Assembly (NCBI GenBank): GCA_910579125.1
Contig: CAJTTH010000030.1
Span: forward strand, 1-29,099
From: an uncultured Oscillospiraceae bacterium
GTDB taxonomy: Bacteria; Bacillota; Clostridia; Oscillospirales; Ruminococcaceae
Direction of reading: 5' to 3'
Length of the DNA stretch: 29,099 nt
Shown: in pieces, positions 14,312 through 22,008 of the stretch
Layout: each line of letters opens with the position of its first letter
Position numbering within the stretch: position 1 is the first letter of the stretch
Translations under genes and position numbers: made by a program
Notes under the pieces: model-generated
What the model saw: the letters and a program-made list of their open reading frames with translations, nothing else
What the model was told of the DNA's origin: nothing
Databases searched by the model: none

Positions 14312-14793
14312 CCGAAATAACAAAAGCGCTTCCGTGCGACGCGGAGGAAATTTACGCGATATACGAATCACTGAAGGGTTCGCCGGGCTGCACATGGGAC
14401 GAGGAATACCCGACGCTTGAATTTGTCCTCTATGATATTGAGGAGCGGAATTCGCTGTATAAGCTCACCGAGGACGGTGTTATAATCGCGGCGGCGTATC
14501 TCGGCGATTTCGAGGAGAAAGAGCGCCCCGATTGCTTTGACAAGTTGTTGAAACGTCTCGGTGAGTTCTCGCGTGTGGGAGTTCGCCGCGATCATCACCG
14601 AAAAGGGTATGCCGAACGTCTGCTGAGAGCGTTGTTGGACGAAGCGGTAAAGCTTGGCTACGACGGCTTGGCGCTGCTGGTCGGAACGGAAAACTTCGGC
14701 GCAATGTCGCTGTATGAGAAAATCGGCTTTCGCCGTTGCGGCGACGGAGTTTTATATGATACGCATTGGTATTTTTACGAGCAAAAGCTCTGA
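14308..14793 (+). CDS. GNAT-family N-acetyltransferase
   Basis: The protein has 161 residues. Acetyl-CoA binding is shown by VGVRRDHHRKGYAERLLRAL (the V-x-x-x-x-[RQ]-x-x-G-x-[GA] motif, with Tyr-Ala after Gly). The C-terminal NFGAMSLYEKIGFRR matches GNAT motif B. The N-terminus (CDAEEIYAIYESLKG followed by CTWDEEYP) is typical of acetyltransferases on small molecules or peptides, but the acceptor is unknown. The ATG overlaps the stop of the membrane protein gene, with AAAAGGAG ahead of it, so the two are translationally coupled. Confidence 0.85.
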   Translation: MTEITKALPCDAEEIYAIYESLKGSPGCTWDEEYPTLEFVLYDIEERNSLYKLTEDGVIIAAAYLGDFEEKERPDCFDKLLKRLGEFSRVGVRRDHHRKGYAERLLRALLDEAVKLGYDGLALLVGTENFGAMSLYEKIGFRRCGDGVLYDTHWYFYEQKL

Positions 14794-14816
14794 ACGATTT
14801 AAATTTGGAGGAAATT

Positions 14817-15695
14817 ATGATAAAGAGCATGACAGGCTTCGGAAGAAGTCATGAGGTACTTAACGGACGGGATATCACGGTTGAGATACGCGCCGTAAAT
14901 CACCGCTATTACGAGTTTTCAAGCAGACTTCCGCGCGCGTATACGTTCGCGGAGGAAAAGCTGAAATCGCTTTTACAGGGGAAAATATCGCGCGGCAAGG
15001 TCGAGGTGTCGGTACAGGTGCAGAACGTAACCGCCGTCTACGAAAAAATAACCGCAAATAGGGAAGTCATTTCGGAATACGTTATGGCGCTCCGTGAGAT
15101 ACAGGAGGAGCTTGCGCTTACAGATGATCTTTCGTTGTCGGCGGTAATGCGGCTGCCCGACGCGTTTACGGTCGTAAAGGCGGAGACCGACGAGGAGCAG
15201 CTCTGGGAGGACTTGAAAACGGTCGCCGAGCAGGCTCTTGCGAATTTTATCCGTATGCGCGAGACCGAGGGTGAGCGTATGAAAGCAGACATCTCGGCGC
15301 GTCTGACGGCTATCGAGGGCAATGTGAGCTTTGTTGAGGGGCGTTCGCCGATGATCGTCGAGAATTACCGCAAGCGCCTGTACGACAAGATGTGCGAGGT
15401 TCTTGAGGGCAAGAGTGTCGACGAAAACCGCATATTGCTCGAAGCGGGGATATTCTCCGAAAAAACAGCCGTCGACGAGGAAACGGTGCGGCTGCGCTCG
15501 CATATCGCGCAGTTCCGCGAAATGCTTGAAAGCACCGAGCCTATAGGCAGAAAGCTCGACTTCCTTGTTCAGGAGATGAACCGCGAGACCAACACTATCG
15601 GCTCAAAGGTTCAGGATATCGAGGTCACGAAGATCGTTGTCGACCAAAAAAGCGAAATTGAGAAGATACGTGAGCAGATACAGAATATCGAGTGA
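14817..15695 (+). CDS. yicC: YicC/YloC family endoribonuclease
   Basis: The protein has 292 residues, full length for the family. The start at 14817 follows TGGAGG and gives the conserved MIKSMTGFGRS opening. Other family marks are VEIRAVNHRYYE, SRLPRAY, RGKVEVSV and the C-terminal segment GRKLDFLVQEMNRETNTIGSK, followed by a helix ending EIEKIREQIQNIE. YicC/YloC proteins are RNA endonucleases implicated in turnover of small or messenger RNAs. In many Firmicutes yloC is followed by remA (DUF370) and gmk. Here neither follows; the next element is a promoter and an FMN riboswitch. It is the fourth gene of the operon starting at 12519, after a 23-nt gap. Confidence 0.93.
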   Translation: MIKSMTGFGRSHEVLNGRDITVEIRAVNHRYYEFSSRLPRAYTFAEEKLKSLLQGKISRGKVEVSVQVQNVTAVYEKITANREVISEYVMALREIQEELALTDDLSLSAVMRLPDAFTVVKAETDEEQLWEDLKTVAEQALANFIRMRETEGERMKADISARLTAIEGNVSFVEGRSPMIVENYRKRLYDKMCEVLEGKSVDENRILLEAGIFSEKTAVDEETVRLRSHIAQFREMLESTEPIGRKLDFLVQEMNRETNTIGSKVQDIEVTKIVVDQKSEIEKIREQIQNIE

Positions 15696-15738
15696 CGGAG
15701 AGCGTGCCGTCAATACTTCGGAAAAATAAAAAAAGCTA

Positions 15739-15767
15739 TTGACAAATCGCGGTAAAAGTAATATAAT
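15739..15767 (+). promoter_or_regulatory. Consensus sigma-A promoter of the FMN riboswitch-ribU unit
   Basis: TTGACA (15739-15744) and TATAAT (15762-15767) are separated by 17 bp and lie 33 bp before the riboswitch. Confidence 0.88.
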
Positions 15768-15773
15768 GTAAAT

Positions 15774-15789
15774 GTAAGCGAACGCTTAC
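15774..15789. promoter_or_regulatory. Perfect 16-bp palindrome at the expected transcription start
   Basis: GTAAGCG and CGCTTAC flank a central AA. The repeat begins 7 bp after the -10 box, the place for a repressor operator. The sequence type (CG-centred arms of 7-8 bp) is reminiscent of LacI-family sites. It could also form a 5' stabilising hairpin in the mRNA. Confidence 0.5.
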
Positions 15790-15800
15790 GAAAATTTAAT

Positions 15801-15928
<128 letters not shown>

Positions 15929-15948
15929 AAGAATTTTATATTCTGCGT

Positions 15949-16014
15949 CCCCTTTTAAGAGGTTTTTGGGCAGCGTTTTGTCTGCACATCGACCTTAAAA
16001 AGGGCTTTCTTTTT
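15949..16014 (+). terminator. FMN-riboswitch expression platform (terminator)
   Basis: CCCCTTTTAAG (15949-15959) pairs with CTTAAAAAGGG (15994-16004), with one bulge, and encloses a small GCAG/CTGC hairpin. TTTCTTTTT follows at 16006-16014. This points to control at the level of transcription termination. The ribU ribosome-binding site is outside the hairpin. Confidence 0.75.
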
Positions 16015-16037
16015 CCCCGAGGAAAAGGAGTACTGTA

Positions 16038-16664
16038 ATGGAAAACGTAAAAAAGGCAAAGAAATTTGACGTGCGGCGGTTGGTGTTCACGGCGCTTATG
16101 GCGGCGCTGTCGTATGTTCTGGCGGAGTTTTTGAGCTTTAAGATCCCGATTATGCCGAGCTTTATAAGCTTCGATTTTTCGGACGCGCCCGCAATGCTGG
16201 CGGCTTTTACAATGGGACCCGTGTCGGGTGTTTTTGTGTGCCTTATCAAAAATCTGTTGGGCTGCATAACTTCAAAAACAATGTGCATCGGTGAACTTTC
16301 AAATTTTATTCTGGGTATATCGCTGGTGATCCCTGCGGGAATTATTGCACACAAGTGCGGGAAATTTTCAAGGGCGGTCATTGCGGGTATCGTCGGTACG
16401 GCGGTTATGGCGGTTATGGGATTCGTTTCAAATTACCTGCTTATTTATCCGCTTTACGGTATGATAGGTTGGAGTACGGAAACGATCGTCGGAATGTATC
16501 AGGAAATTCTTCCGGGTGTTGACAGTCTGGCGGAATGTCTGCTGATATTCAACGTGCCCTTTACTTTCGTTAAAGGTGCGATCGCCGCCGCGTTTTCTCT
16601 GGTTTTGTATAAACATCTGCGCCCGATTTTTAACTCAATTTACAGGAGTAATTTATGTCGCTGA
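16038..16664 (+). CDS. ribU: Riboflavin ECF transporter substrate-binding component RibU
   Basis: The protein has 208 residues with about six membrane helices, the standard S-component size. The N-terminal RRLVFTALMAALSYVL helix, the K-I-P-x-M-P-x-F-I-x-F-D-F-S-D-A-P substrate-site loop (about 35-52) and GPVSGVFVCLIKNLLGC are typical of RibU. Riboflavin specificity is supported by the FMN riboswitch directly upstream. Energy-coupling EcfA/EcfA'/EcfT proteins are not encoded here and are normally shared by many S-components. The start follows AAAGGAG. The gene overlaps the following DUF5662 gene by 10 nt. Confidence 0.93.
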   Translation: MENVKKAKKFDVRRLVFTALMAALSYVLAEFLSFKIPIMPSFISFDFSDAPAMLAAFTMGPVSGVFVCLIKNLLGCITSKTMCIGELSNFILGISLVIPAGIIAHKCGKFSRAVIAGIVGTAVMAVMGFVSNYLLIYPLYGMIGWSTETIVGMYQEILPGVDSLAECLLIFNVPFTFVKGAIAAAFSLVLYKHLRPIFNSIYRSNLCR

Positions 16665-17200
16665 AATCAGCTTTTCTGCATTTTTGTACGATAACCAAGC
16701 ACCGCCACAAGGTGATAGCGCACTGCGCAAGGGCGGGGATACTATGGCAGGGGCTGAGACACGATCTGTCTAAGTACTCGCCGACGGAATTTCTGCCGGG
16801 AGCGCGGTTTTATCTCGGAACGCGTTCCCCGAACGAGGGCGAGCGTGAGGCTTACGGCTACTCGCTTGCGTGGATGCATCACAAGGGGCGCAACCGTCAC
16901 CACTTCGAGTACTGGACGGATTACAATTCGAAAACGCGTCAGGTCGAGCCTGTGAAAATGCCGCTGCGCTATGTCGTTGAGATGTTCTGCGACAGGGTTG
17001 CTGCGGGCAAAATATATCAGGGGGAAAACTACACCGACGATTCCGCGCTGCAATATTTCTACCGCGGAAAAACACACCGTAAAATTCACCCGGAGACCTC
17101 AGCTCTGTTGGAAAAACTGCTTGTAATGCTCTCCGAAAAGGGCGAGGACGAAACGTTCGCCTATATTCGCCGGCTTATTAAGGACAATAGGGAATATTGA
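16655..17200 (+). CDS. DUF5662 family protein
   Basis: The protein has 181 residues and starts inside the last codons of ribU, after AGGAG. It is rich in His and Asp pairs that look like metal ligands: HRHKVIAHC, GLRHDLSKYSPTEF, WMHHKGRNRHHFEYW and VEMFCDRVAAGK. HDLSKYS and HHKxRNxHHxEYW are the marks by which I recognise DUF5662, a family of unknown activity whose His/Asp pattern recalls HD-type metal-dependent hydrolases. Cotranscription with ribU under FMN control is likely, though a link with flavin is only suggested by position. Confidence 0.8.
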   Translation: MSLKSAFLHFCTITKHRHKVIAHCARAGILWQGLRHDLSKYSPTEFLPGARFYLGTRSPNEGEREAYGYSLAWMHHKGRNRHHFEYWTDYNSKTRQVEPVKMPLRYVVEMFCDRVAAGKIYQGENYTDDSALQYFYRGKTHRKIHPETSALLEKLLVMLSEKGEDETFAYIRRLIKDNREY

Positions 17201-17221
17201 TATGCTAATAATAGTTTAATG

Positions 17222-17252
17222 AAAAAGCTGCGCAGAAGTAGCGCAGCTTTTT
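17222..17252. terminator. Bidirectional terminator between the ribU and polymerase operons
   Basis: A perfect 12-bp stem (AAAAAGCTGCGC with GCGCAGCTTTTT) encloses a 7-nt loop. T runs occur on both strands, and the two operons converge here. Confidence 0.9.
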
Positions 17253-17253
17253 A

Positions 17254-17679
17254 TTAAACGTCCTCGGTATCGCGGAATATATCGCTCTCGATATCGTAAA
17301 TATCCGCGATGGGAACAGCCCTGTGATCGGTAAATATAACCGAACCGCTGTATTCGTCAATGCGTCTTACGAAGCCGGCCGCGACCTCATACGCGCCGCC
17401 GCTTTTCCGTTTGTCGGGAACAAAAAACGTTATTTTCACCTCGGGTCTTGCGGAAATGTTTTCCAGTATGAACAACAGCCGTTCGTTTATTTGCGACTGT
17501 TGCTCATTCGATAGTTCCAAACGCTCTTTGGTAAGTCTCGCGGCTTCCACGATAACGTCCTCAAATCCCGTAAGCGCCGCGAACGGAGAGAACTGTGCCG
17601 CCCTGTCATACCGCGACATTCGCTTTCTCGTAGTCGAAACCGGGTGCGGAAGTCCGATCATATCACAATATCCGTTCAT
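17254..17679 (-). CDS. YolD-like protein
   Basis: The protein has 141 residues. It shows the clostridial YolD-like pattern: GLPHPVSTTRKRMSRYDRAA, QFSPFAALTGFEDVIVEAAR, ITFFVPDKRKSGGAY and a C-terminal beta-rich part ending in IYDIESDIF. YolD proteins are small partners encoded beside Y-family polymerases in Firmicutes, and are proposed to work with them as UmuD does with UmuC. The gene overlaps the polymerase gene by 4 nt, so both come from one transcript. Confidence 0.85.
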   Translation of the reverse strand: MNGYCDMIGLPHPVSTTRKRMSRYDRAAQFSPFAALTGFEDVIVEAARLTKERLELSNEQQSQINERLLFILENISARPEVKITFFVPDKRKSGGAYEVAAGFVRRIDEYSGSVIFTDHRAVPIADIYDIESDIFRDTEDV

Positions 17680-19169
17680 GCTCTGTGTCCTCCGACTTGT
17701 CCGTTGCGCGCGATCGTTGTCGCGCCCTCCTCGAAATTCATTCCCTTTAATATCGCGTTCTTGCCGAATCTGTGCTTTATTTTGAGCACCGCTTTTTGCA
17801 ATTCCTTTTCACGCAAAATCATTTTCCGTTCATTTTCAAGCCGATCATAATCGGTGAAAAGGTCGAGCTGCTCAGGTTCACTGTCAACGGCGTTATCCTC
17901 GCTTACGACATGATTTGCCACGACATACATTCGCCGCACGGTGAAATTTTTCAGCACTATCTTTCTGTAAAGTTCCGTCACAGCTTCAACTATCCTTTTG
18001 GTGGAGGATGTGGCGCAGCCGAGGTTTATCGAGCCGTGGGCGGACTTCGGAACGGCTCGTCCGTAATGATCCTTTTTGACCTCACCATTGTAGTCTGACA
18101 GCTTTTCTGCGTCTGCCAGATTTTCGACGTCGTAGCCGACCGTAAGCACTATCTGATCGGTCACAAGCAGTTTCTCCGCCAGATCGAGCGATAGCAGATC
18201 CGCCATTTCGCGGACGATAAGCAGTCCCTTTTCAAAGCTGTACGCCTCCTGCAGCACCTGCCCCGTGCTCAGGCTGTGACTTTCGGGGCGGTAGGCCTTG
18301 ATATCCGCGATAGTGCACGGCTCCCAGCCCCACGCGTGATCTATCAGCAGCTCTGCGTTTACCCCGAATAAATTGTACAGCAGCTCCTCGTTGTCGAGCG
18401 AGCATCTTGCAACGTCGCCCATTGTGAACATTCCGTTTTTTTCCAGCGTCTTTGAATAACCTCTGCCGATGCGCCAGAAATCCGTCAACGGACGGTGTTC
18501 CCACAGCATACGCCGATACGACGTCTCGTCAAGTCTTGCGATACGCACGCCGTTTTTATCTGCAGGAATATGCTTTGCGACAATATCCATGGCGATCTTG
18601 CAGAGGTATAAATTCGTTCCGATACCCGCCGTAGCGGTAATTCCCGTAGTGTTCAGTACGTCAAGTATCATCGTCGAGGCGAACTCCCTCGGCGTCAGCC
18701 CGCAGGTTTTGAGATAACCCGTCGCGTCAATAAACACCTCGTCTATCGAGTAAACATGAATGTCCTCGGGCGCGACGTATTTTAGATATATCCCGTAAAT
18801 ACGCGAGCTTATCTCCATATACTTCGCCATCTGCGGCGGTGCGACAATGTAGTCGACCGCATACGTCGGATGGTTTTTCAGTTCCTCGGAATTGACGGAT
18901 TTAATGCCCAACATACGTCCCGGCGATTTCCGTCTGCGCTCCCTGTTGACCTCGCGGACGCGCTGAACGACCTCAAAAAGGCGAGGTCTGCCGCCTGTAC
19001 CGAGCGCCTTAAGCGAGGGCGTCACCGCAAGGCATATCGTCTTTTCGGTGCGACTTTCGTCGGCTACCACAAGGTTTGTCGTCATCGGATCAAGTCCGCG
19101 CTCAACACACTCCACCGAGGCGTAGAACGATTTCAGGTCTATCGCGATATATATCTTATCTTTAGGCAT
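17676..19169 (-). CDS. Y-family translesion DNA polymerase (UmuC/DinB-like)
   Basis: The protein has 497 residues, longer than typical DinB (about 350-420) and nearer to Firmicutes UvrX/YqjW-type enzymes. The catalytic motifs are present: IAIDLKSFYASVE (metal-binding Asp and steric-gate region) and VYSIDEVFIDATGYL (Asp-Glu pair). The little finger includes YSFEKGLLIVREMADLLS. A clamp-binding motif EQLDLF (Gln434-Phe438) lies near the C-terminus, before a charged helical tail. It copies damaged DNA at the cost of fidelity. The start is preceded by GGAGGTGAG and a strong promoter. The YolD gene follows in an operon. Confidence 0.9.
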   Translation of the reverse strand: MPKDKIYIAIDLKSFYASVECVERGLDPMTTNLVVADESRTEKTICLAVTPSLKALGTGGRPRLFEVVQRVREVNRERRRKSPGRMLGIKSVNSEELKNHPTYAVDYIVAPPQMAKYMEISSRIYGIYLKYVAPEDIHVYSIDEVFIDATGYLKTCGLTPREFASTMILDVLNTTGITATAGIGTNLYLCKIAMDIVAKHIPADKNGVRIARLDETSYRRMLWEHRPLTDFWRIGRGYSKTLEKNGMFTMGDVARCSLDNEELLYNLFGVNAELLIDHAWGWEPCTIADIKAYRPESHSLSTGQVLQEAYSFEKGLLIVREMADLLSLDLAEKLLVTDQIVLTVGYDVENLADAEKLSDYNGEVKKDHYGRAVPKSAHGSINLGCATSSTKRIVEAVTELYRKIVLKNFTVRRMYVVANHVVSEDNAVDSEPEQLDLFTDYDRLENERKMILREKELQKAVLKIKHRFGKNAILKGMNFEEGATTIARNGQVGGHRA

Positions 19170-19201
19170 ACCCTCACCTCCAAATGTTCATCTATGCATA
19201 T

Positions 19202-19230
19202 ATTATAGCACAAGTGAACAAAACTGTCAA
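19202..19230 (-). promoter_or_regulatory. Consensus promoter of the polymerase-YolD operon
   Basis: On the minus strand, TTGACA (19230-19225) and TATAAT (19207-19202) are 17 bp apart. GTTCA within the spacer and TGAAC downstream (19214-19218 and 19186-19190 on the plus strand, as TGAAC and GTTCA) form a widely spaced inverted repeat. A canonical GAAC-N4-GTTC LexA box is not present. Confidence 0.85.
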
Positions 19231-19391
19231 GAGAAATTTAAAAAATTTTCTTGACAATTTATGGGAGCAGTAATATGCGCCGCTTATTCTTTTATGCCTG
19301 TCAGGTACGATGGAATACGGTTTCCGACTTTCCATGTGCCGACATCGCCTAAAACTTTTGAAAATGTATAGATTTATATGATAAAATATGT

Positions 19392-19397
19392 TATAAT
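19392..19397 (+). promoter_or_regulatory. Possible -10 element for the hydrolase/acyltransferase operon
   Basis: TATAAT lies 40 bp before the hydrolase start. No good -35 box is found at 17 bp (TAGATT), so the promoter would be weak or need an activator. The whole 267-bp gap (19170-19436) holds only this and the divergent polymerase promoter. Confidence 0.4.
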
Positions 19398-19436
19398 ATA
19401 ATTAGACTTAAAATTTAAAAGAAGATCGGAATTTAA

Positions 19437-20321
19437 ATGAAATTATACACTAAATTGTTAAAGTCGGAGCTATCGCTTATCAGCAAAATATCGGATGTTT
19501 GTCCGCTGGACAAGAGCCGCATAGCTATGGACAAAATGGGGCGCGCACTGATGTTCCGTCACAGAAAATGCGTCAGCAGCAGTAACATCAAGGCGGAGTT
19601 CAACGCGAAGTACATTACGCCCGTCAGTCTGAGCCGTGACGCGCTTATATTGTATCTTCACGGCGGCGGTTACGTTCTGGGAGGAATGGAATATGCGGAG
19701 GGTTTCGGTACGCTTATCGCCGCCGAAACGGGTATTGCCGTGTGCTGTCTCGAATACCGTTTAGCGCCCGAGCACAGATTTCCCGCCGCTCTTGACGACG
19801 CATTCGATACATACCGTTTTCTTATACGGAACGGCTTTTCGTCGGATAAAATCGTTCTTTGCGGAGAATCGGCGGGCGGCGGTCTCATTTACGCCTTGTC
19901 CTTGAAGCTGAAATCGGAGGGCTGTCCGCTGCCACGCGGAATTATCGCGTTGTCTCCGTGGAGTGATCTCACGTTGTCCGGAAGCTCGTATGAGTTTAAC
20001 CGTCATAACGATCCGTCAATGTCCGAAAGGCGGCTGCGGTTCTATTCGGAGAGCTACGCTAAACGACCCCAAGCCCCGTATGTTTCGCCGCTGTTCGGCG
20101 ATCTGACGGGACTTCCGCCGTCGCTGATACTTGCGGGCGGTCACGAGATAATGCTGAGCGATTCGACGTCGCTTCACGAAAAGCTGCTGGCTTGCGGCTG
20201 CCGCTCCGAGCTTGACATCGCGCCCGAAATGTGGCACGTTTACCTTATGTACAATATTGTCGAAGCAAAAGACGGTTTCAAAAAAATAAACAGCTTTATA
20301 AAGGAGCTTTTTAATGAGTAA
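19437..20321 (+). CDS. Alpha/beta hydrolase of the hormone-sensitive-lipase type
   Basis: The protein has 294 residues and no signal peptide. The oxyanion motif is HGGGYVLGG (His75-Gly78), followed by CLEYRLAPEHRFPAALDDA. The nucleophile is Ser145 in CGESAGGG. The acid is probably the Glu of GGHEIMLSDS, where many relatives have Asp, and the catalytic His is in EMWHVYLMY. Such enzymes cleave short-chain esters or lipids in the cytoplasm. The ribosome-binding site is weak (GAAG/CGGA), which fits the weak promoter. The 3' end overlaps an acyltransferase gene by 8 nt, so the two enzymes are made together and may act on one ester-type metabolite. Confidence 0.88.
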   Translation: MKLYTKLLKSELSLISKISDVCPLDKSRIAMDKMGRALMFRHRKCVSSSNIKAEFNAKYITPVSLSRDALILYLHGGGYVLGGMEYAEGFGTLIAAETGIAVCCLEYRLAPEHRFPAALDDAFDTYRFLIRNGFSSDKIVLCGESAGGGLIYALSLKLKSEGCPLPRGIIALSPWSDLTLSGSSYEFNRHNDPSMSERRLRFYSESYAKRPQAPYVSPLFGDLTGLPPSLILAGGHEIMLSDSTSLHEKLLACGCRSELDIAPEMWHVYLMYNIVEAKDGFKKINSFIKELFNE

Positions 20322-21609
20322 TAAACGTTTCAGATTGCCGTTGGATAATGCGGCAAAAATATATCCTGCCGTGCGCAACAGAAAGTGGAGCAACGTTTTC
20401 CGCTTGTCGGTAACGCTTACGGAGGAGATCGATCCGATAATTCTGCAATCGTCTCTCGCGGTGACGATAAAGCGTTTTCCGTCAATGGCGATGAAGCTCG
20501 ACAAGAATTTCTTCTGGTATTATCTGGAGGAAATAAGCGTTGTGCCCAAGGTGCGTCAGGATTCGCCGTCGCCGTGCAGTATTATGAAATTGTCCGAAAT
20601 AAAGACGTGCGCGTTTCGGGTTTTGTACAGCGGAAAACGTATTGCGGTCGAGTTTTTCCATTCGATAACGGACGGCAACGGGGGACTTATCTTCCTTAAG
20701 ACATTGACCGCCGAGTATCTTCTTCAAAAGGAGCACGTTGAGGTACCGTTTATCGACGGCGTTCTCGACAGGGCAGGGAAGCCCGATAAAAACGAATCGG
20801 AGGACAGCTTTCTCAAATATCGCGGAACGGTGTCGGGTTCGAGAAAAGAGGAGACCGCGTATCATATTTCCGGTACGAGAGAGCCGGACGGATTTCACAA
20901 CATTATTACGGGTATCGTGAATTTAAACGATGCGCTCGCGGCTTCAAAGTCGCGCAGTGTGAGCCTAACTACGCTTCTGGTTTCCGTGATGATATATTCG
21001 ATAATGGAGATACAGAACAGGGAGATACCCGAAAAGTCCAAGCAGAAACCCGTTAAAGTGCTCGTTCCCGTAAATCTTCGCAAGTATTTCAAGAGCTCGT
21101 CGTTCCGCAATTTTGTGCTGTACGTTACCCCCGGGATAAACGCAAGCATGGGCGATTACACGCTCGAGGAAATAATTCAGATAATTCACCACCAGATGAA
21201 AATTCAGCTCACAGAAAAACAGATGAAAGCAAAAGTCACCGCCAACGTCAAAGCAGAGCTGAATATGTTTCTTAGGGTACTGCCGCTGTTTATGAAGAAT
21301 ATCGGCATGAAGGCGGCGTATTCTATGATTGGTGAGAAGAAATCCTGTATTTCAATGTCAAATCTCGGCAGGGTAAAACTGCCCGAACAAATGAATAAAT
21401 TTGTGGAGCGGTTCGATTTCACGCTTGGAGTGCAGTCCAGATCCCACAACAACTGCGGTATCATATCCTACCGCGACCACCTGTATATCAATATCATCAG
21501 AAACATCAGGGAGTCCGAGCTGGAACAGTTGTTTTTTGAGAATTTAAGGCTGTTGGATATTAGTGTGGAAATTGAGGATAATTGTGTGAGCCGCAAGGTA
21601 AACGCATAA
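20314..21609 (+). CDS. Condensation-domain-like acyltransferase (alcohol acetyltransferase/PapA type)
   Basis: The protein has 431 residues, the size of a two-lobed chloramphenicol-acetyltransferase-like fold. The catalytic motif H-x-x-x-D-G appears as HSITDGNGG (His116, Asp120, Gly121); the first His of the fuller HHxxxDG is Phe here. A second lobe starts near residue 205. It contains TTLLVSVMIYSIMEI, KVLVPVNLRKYFKSSSFRNF (a bridge-like segment) and a C-terminal SNLGRV strand typical of this superfamily. Relatives in Firmicutes are annotated as alcohol acetyltransferases and esterify small alcohols or lipids. There is no carrier-protein or NRPS gene nearby. The start lies inside the hydrolase gene, after AAGGAG. 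Confidence 0.78.
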   Translation: MSNKRFRLPLDNAAKIYPAVRNRKWSNVFRLSVTLTEEIDPIILQSSLAVTIKRFPSMAMKLDKNFFWYYLEEISVVPKVRQDSPSPCSIMKLSEIKTCAFRVLYSGKRIAVEFFHSITDGNGGLIFLKTLTAEYLLQKEHVEVPFIDGVLDRAGKPDKNESEDSFLKYRGTVSGSRKEETAYHISGTREPDGFHNIITGIVNLNDALAASKSRSVSLTTLLVSVMIYSIMEIQNREIPEKSKQKPVKVLVPVNLRKYFKSSSFRNFVLYVTPGINASMGDYTLEEIIQIIHHQMKIQLTEKQMKAKVTANVKAELNMFLRVLPLFMKNIGMKAAYSMIGEKKSCISMSNLGRVKLPEQMNKFVERFDFTLGVQSRSHNNCGIISYRDHLYINIIRNIRESELEQLFFENLRLLDISVEIEDNCVSRKVNA

Positions 21610-21674
21610 GCGCGATGAACGTGAAAAGTTTTGTAACTTACAACAATAGTCTGTTCGGGAATTTAACGAAGAGA

Positions 21675-22007
21675 CTATTTGTATTTTGATGAGTGTTTTC
21701 TTTCCGCGAGCTTTCTGTTCAGCTCGGAGCATATTCGGGAAAGTCTTTCGTAAACAAGTTGATATTGCGTATTGCCGAAAAAAATAACATAAATTGTAAA
21801 TCCGTTGTTCCAATAGAACTGAATTTTATGTCCGTCCTCAAGAAACTTGTAGTTGAACAGAAAATCCACTTCCTGCGGCTCAACACCGGATGTTTTGTAA
21901 TATTCAACAATAATATCGCCGAACGGTCCTAAAGGATTGATCGATTCAAAATAATCAAAGCGAATTTCCAGCGACTGCTGATCTTGTGTCTTTTTTAAGG
22001 TGTACAA
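21675..22007 (-). CDS. Small hypothetical protein, last gene of the aro operon
   Basis: The product has 110 residues and I do not recognise it. A TTG at 22031 also opens this frame. However, TTG at 22007 has GGAGG five bases upstream and lies one base after the stop of the DUF4364 gene, the pattern of coupled translation, so I prefer it. The product begins MYTLKKTQDQQS. It is rich in aromatic residues (FDYFESINPLG, FLFNYKFLEDG, IQFYWNNGFTIYVIFFG), has no signal or membrane helix, and ends in a basic helix with KLAERKHSSKYK. A small mixed alpha/beta domain is likely. It may be a partner of DUF4364. Confidence 0.6.
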   Translation of the reverse strand: MYTLKKTQDQQSLEIRFDYFESINPLGPFGDIIVEYYKTSGVEPQEVDFLFNYKFLEDGHKIQFYWNNGFTIYVIFFGNTQYQLVYERLSRICSELNRKLAERKHSSKYK

Positions 22008-22008
22008 G

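Noticed and set aside
15696..15735. Hairpin TGACGG/CCGTCA after yicC as a terminator
   Set aside because: The stem has only six pairs and no T run directly follows. The A-rich stretch is on the wrong strand.
19251..19280. TTGACA at 19251-19256 as a -35 box on the plus strand
   Set aside because: No acceptable -10 box lies 16-18 bp downstream (TATGCG), and the next plus-strand gene is 180 bp away.
21625..21700. ATAGTCT/AGACTAT repeat as a terminator between converging genes
   Set aside because: A 7-bp stem with a loop of about 21 nt and no T run is weak. It also runs into the end of the small minus-strand gene.
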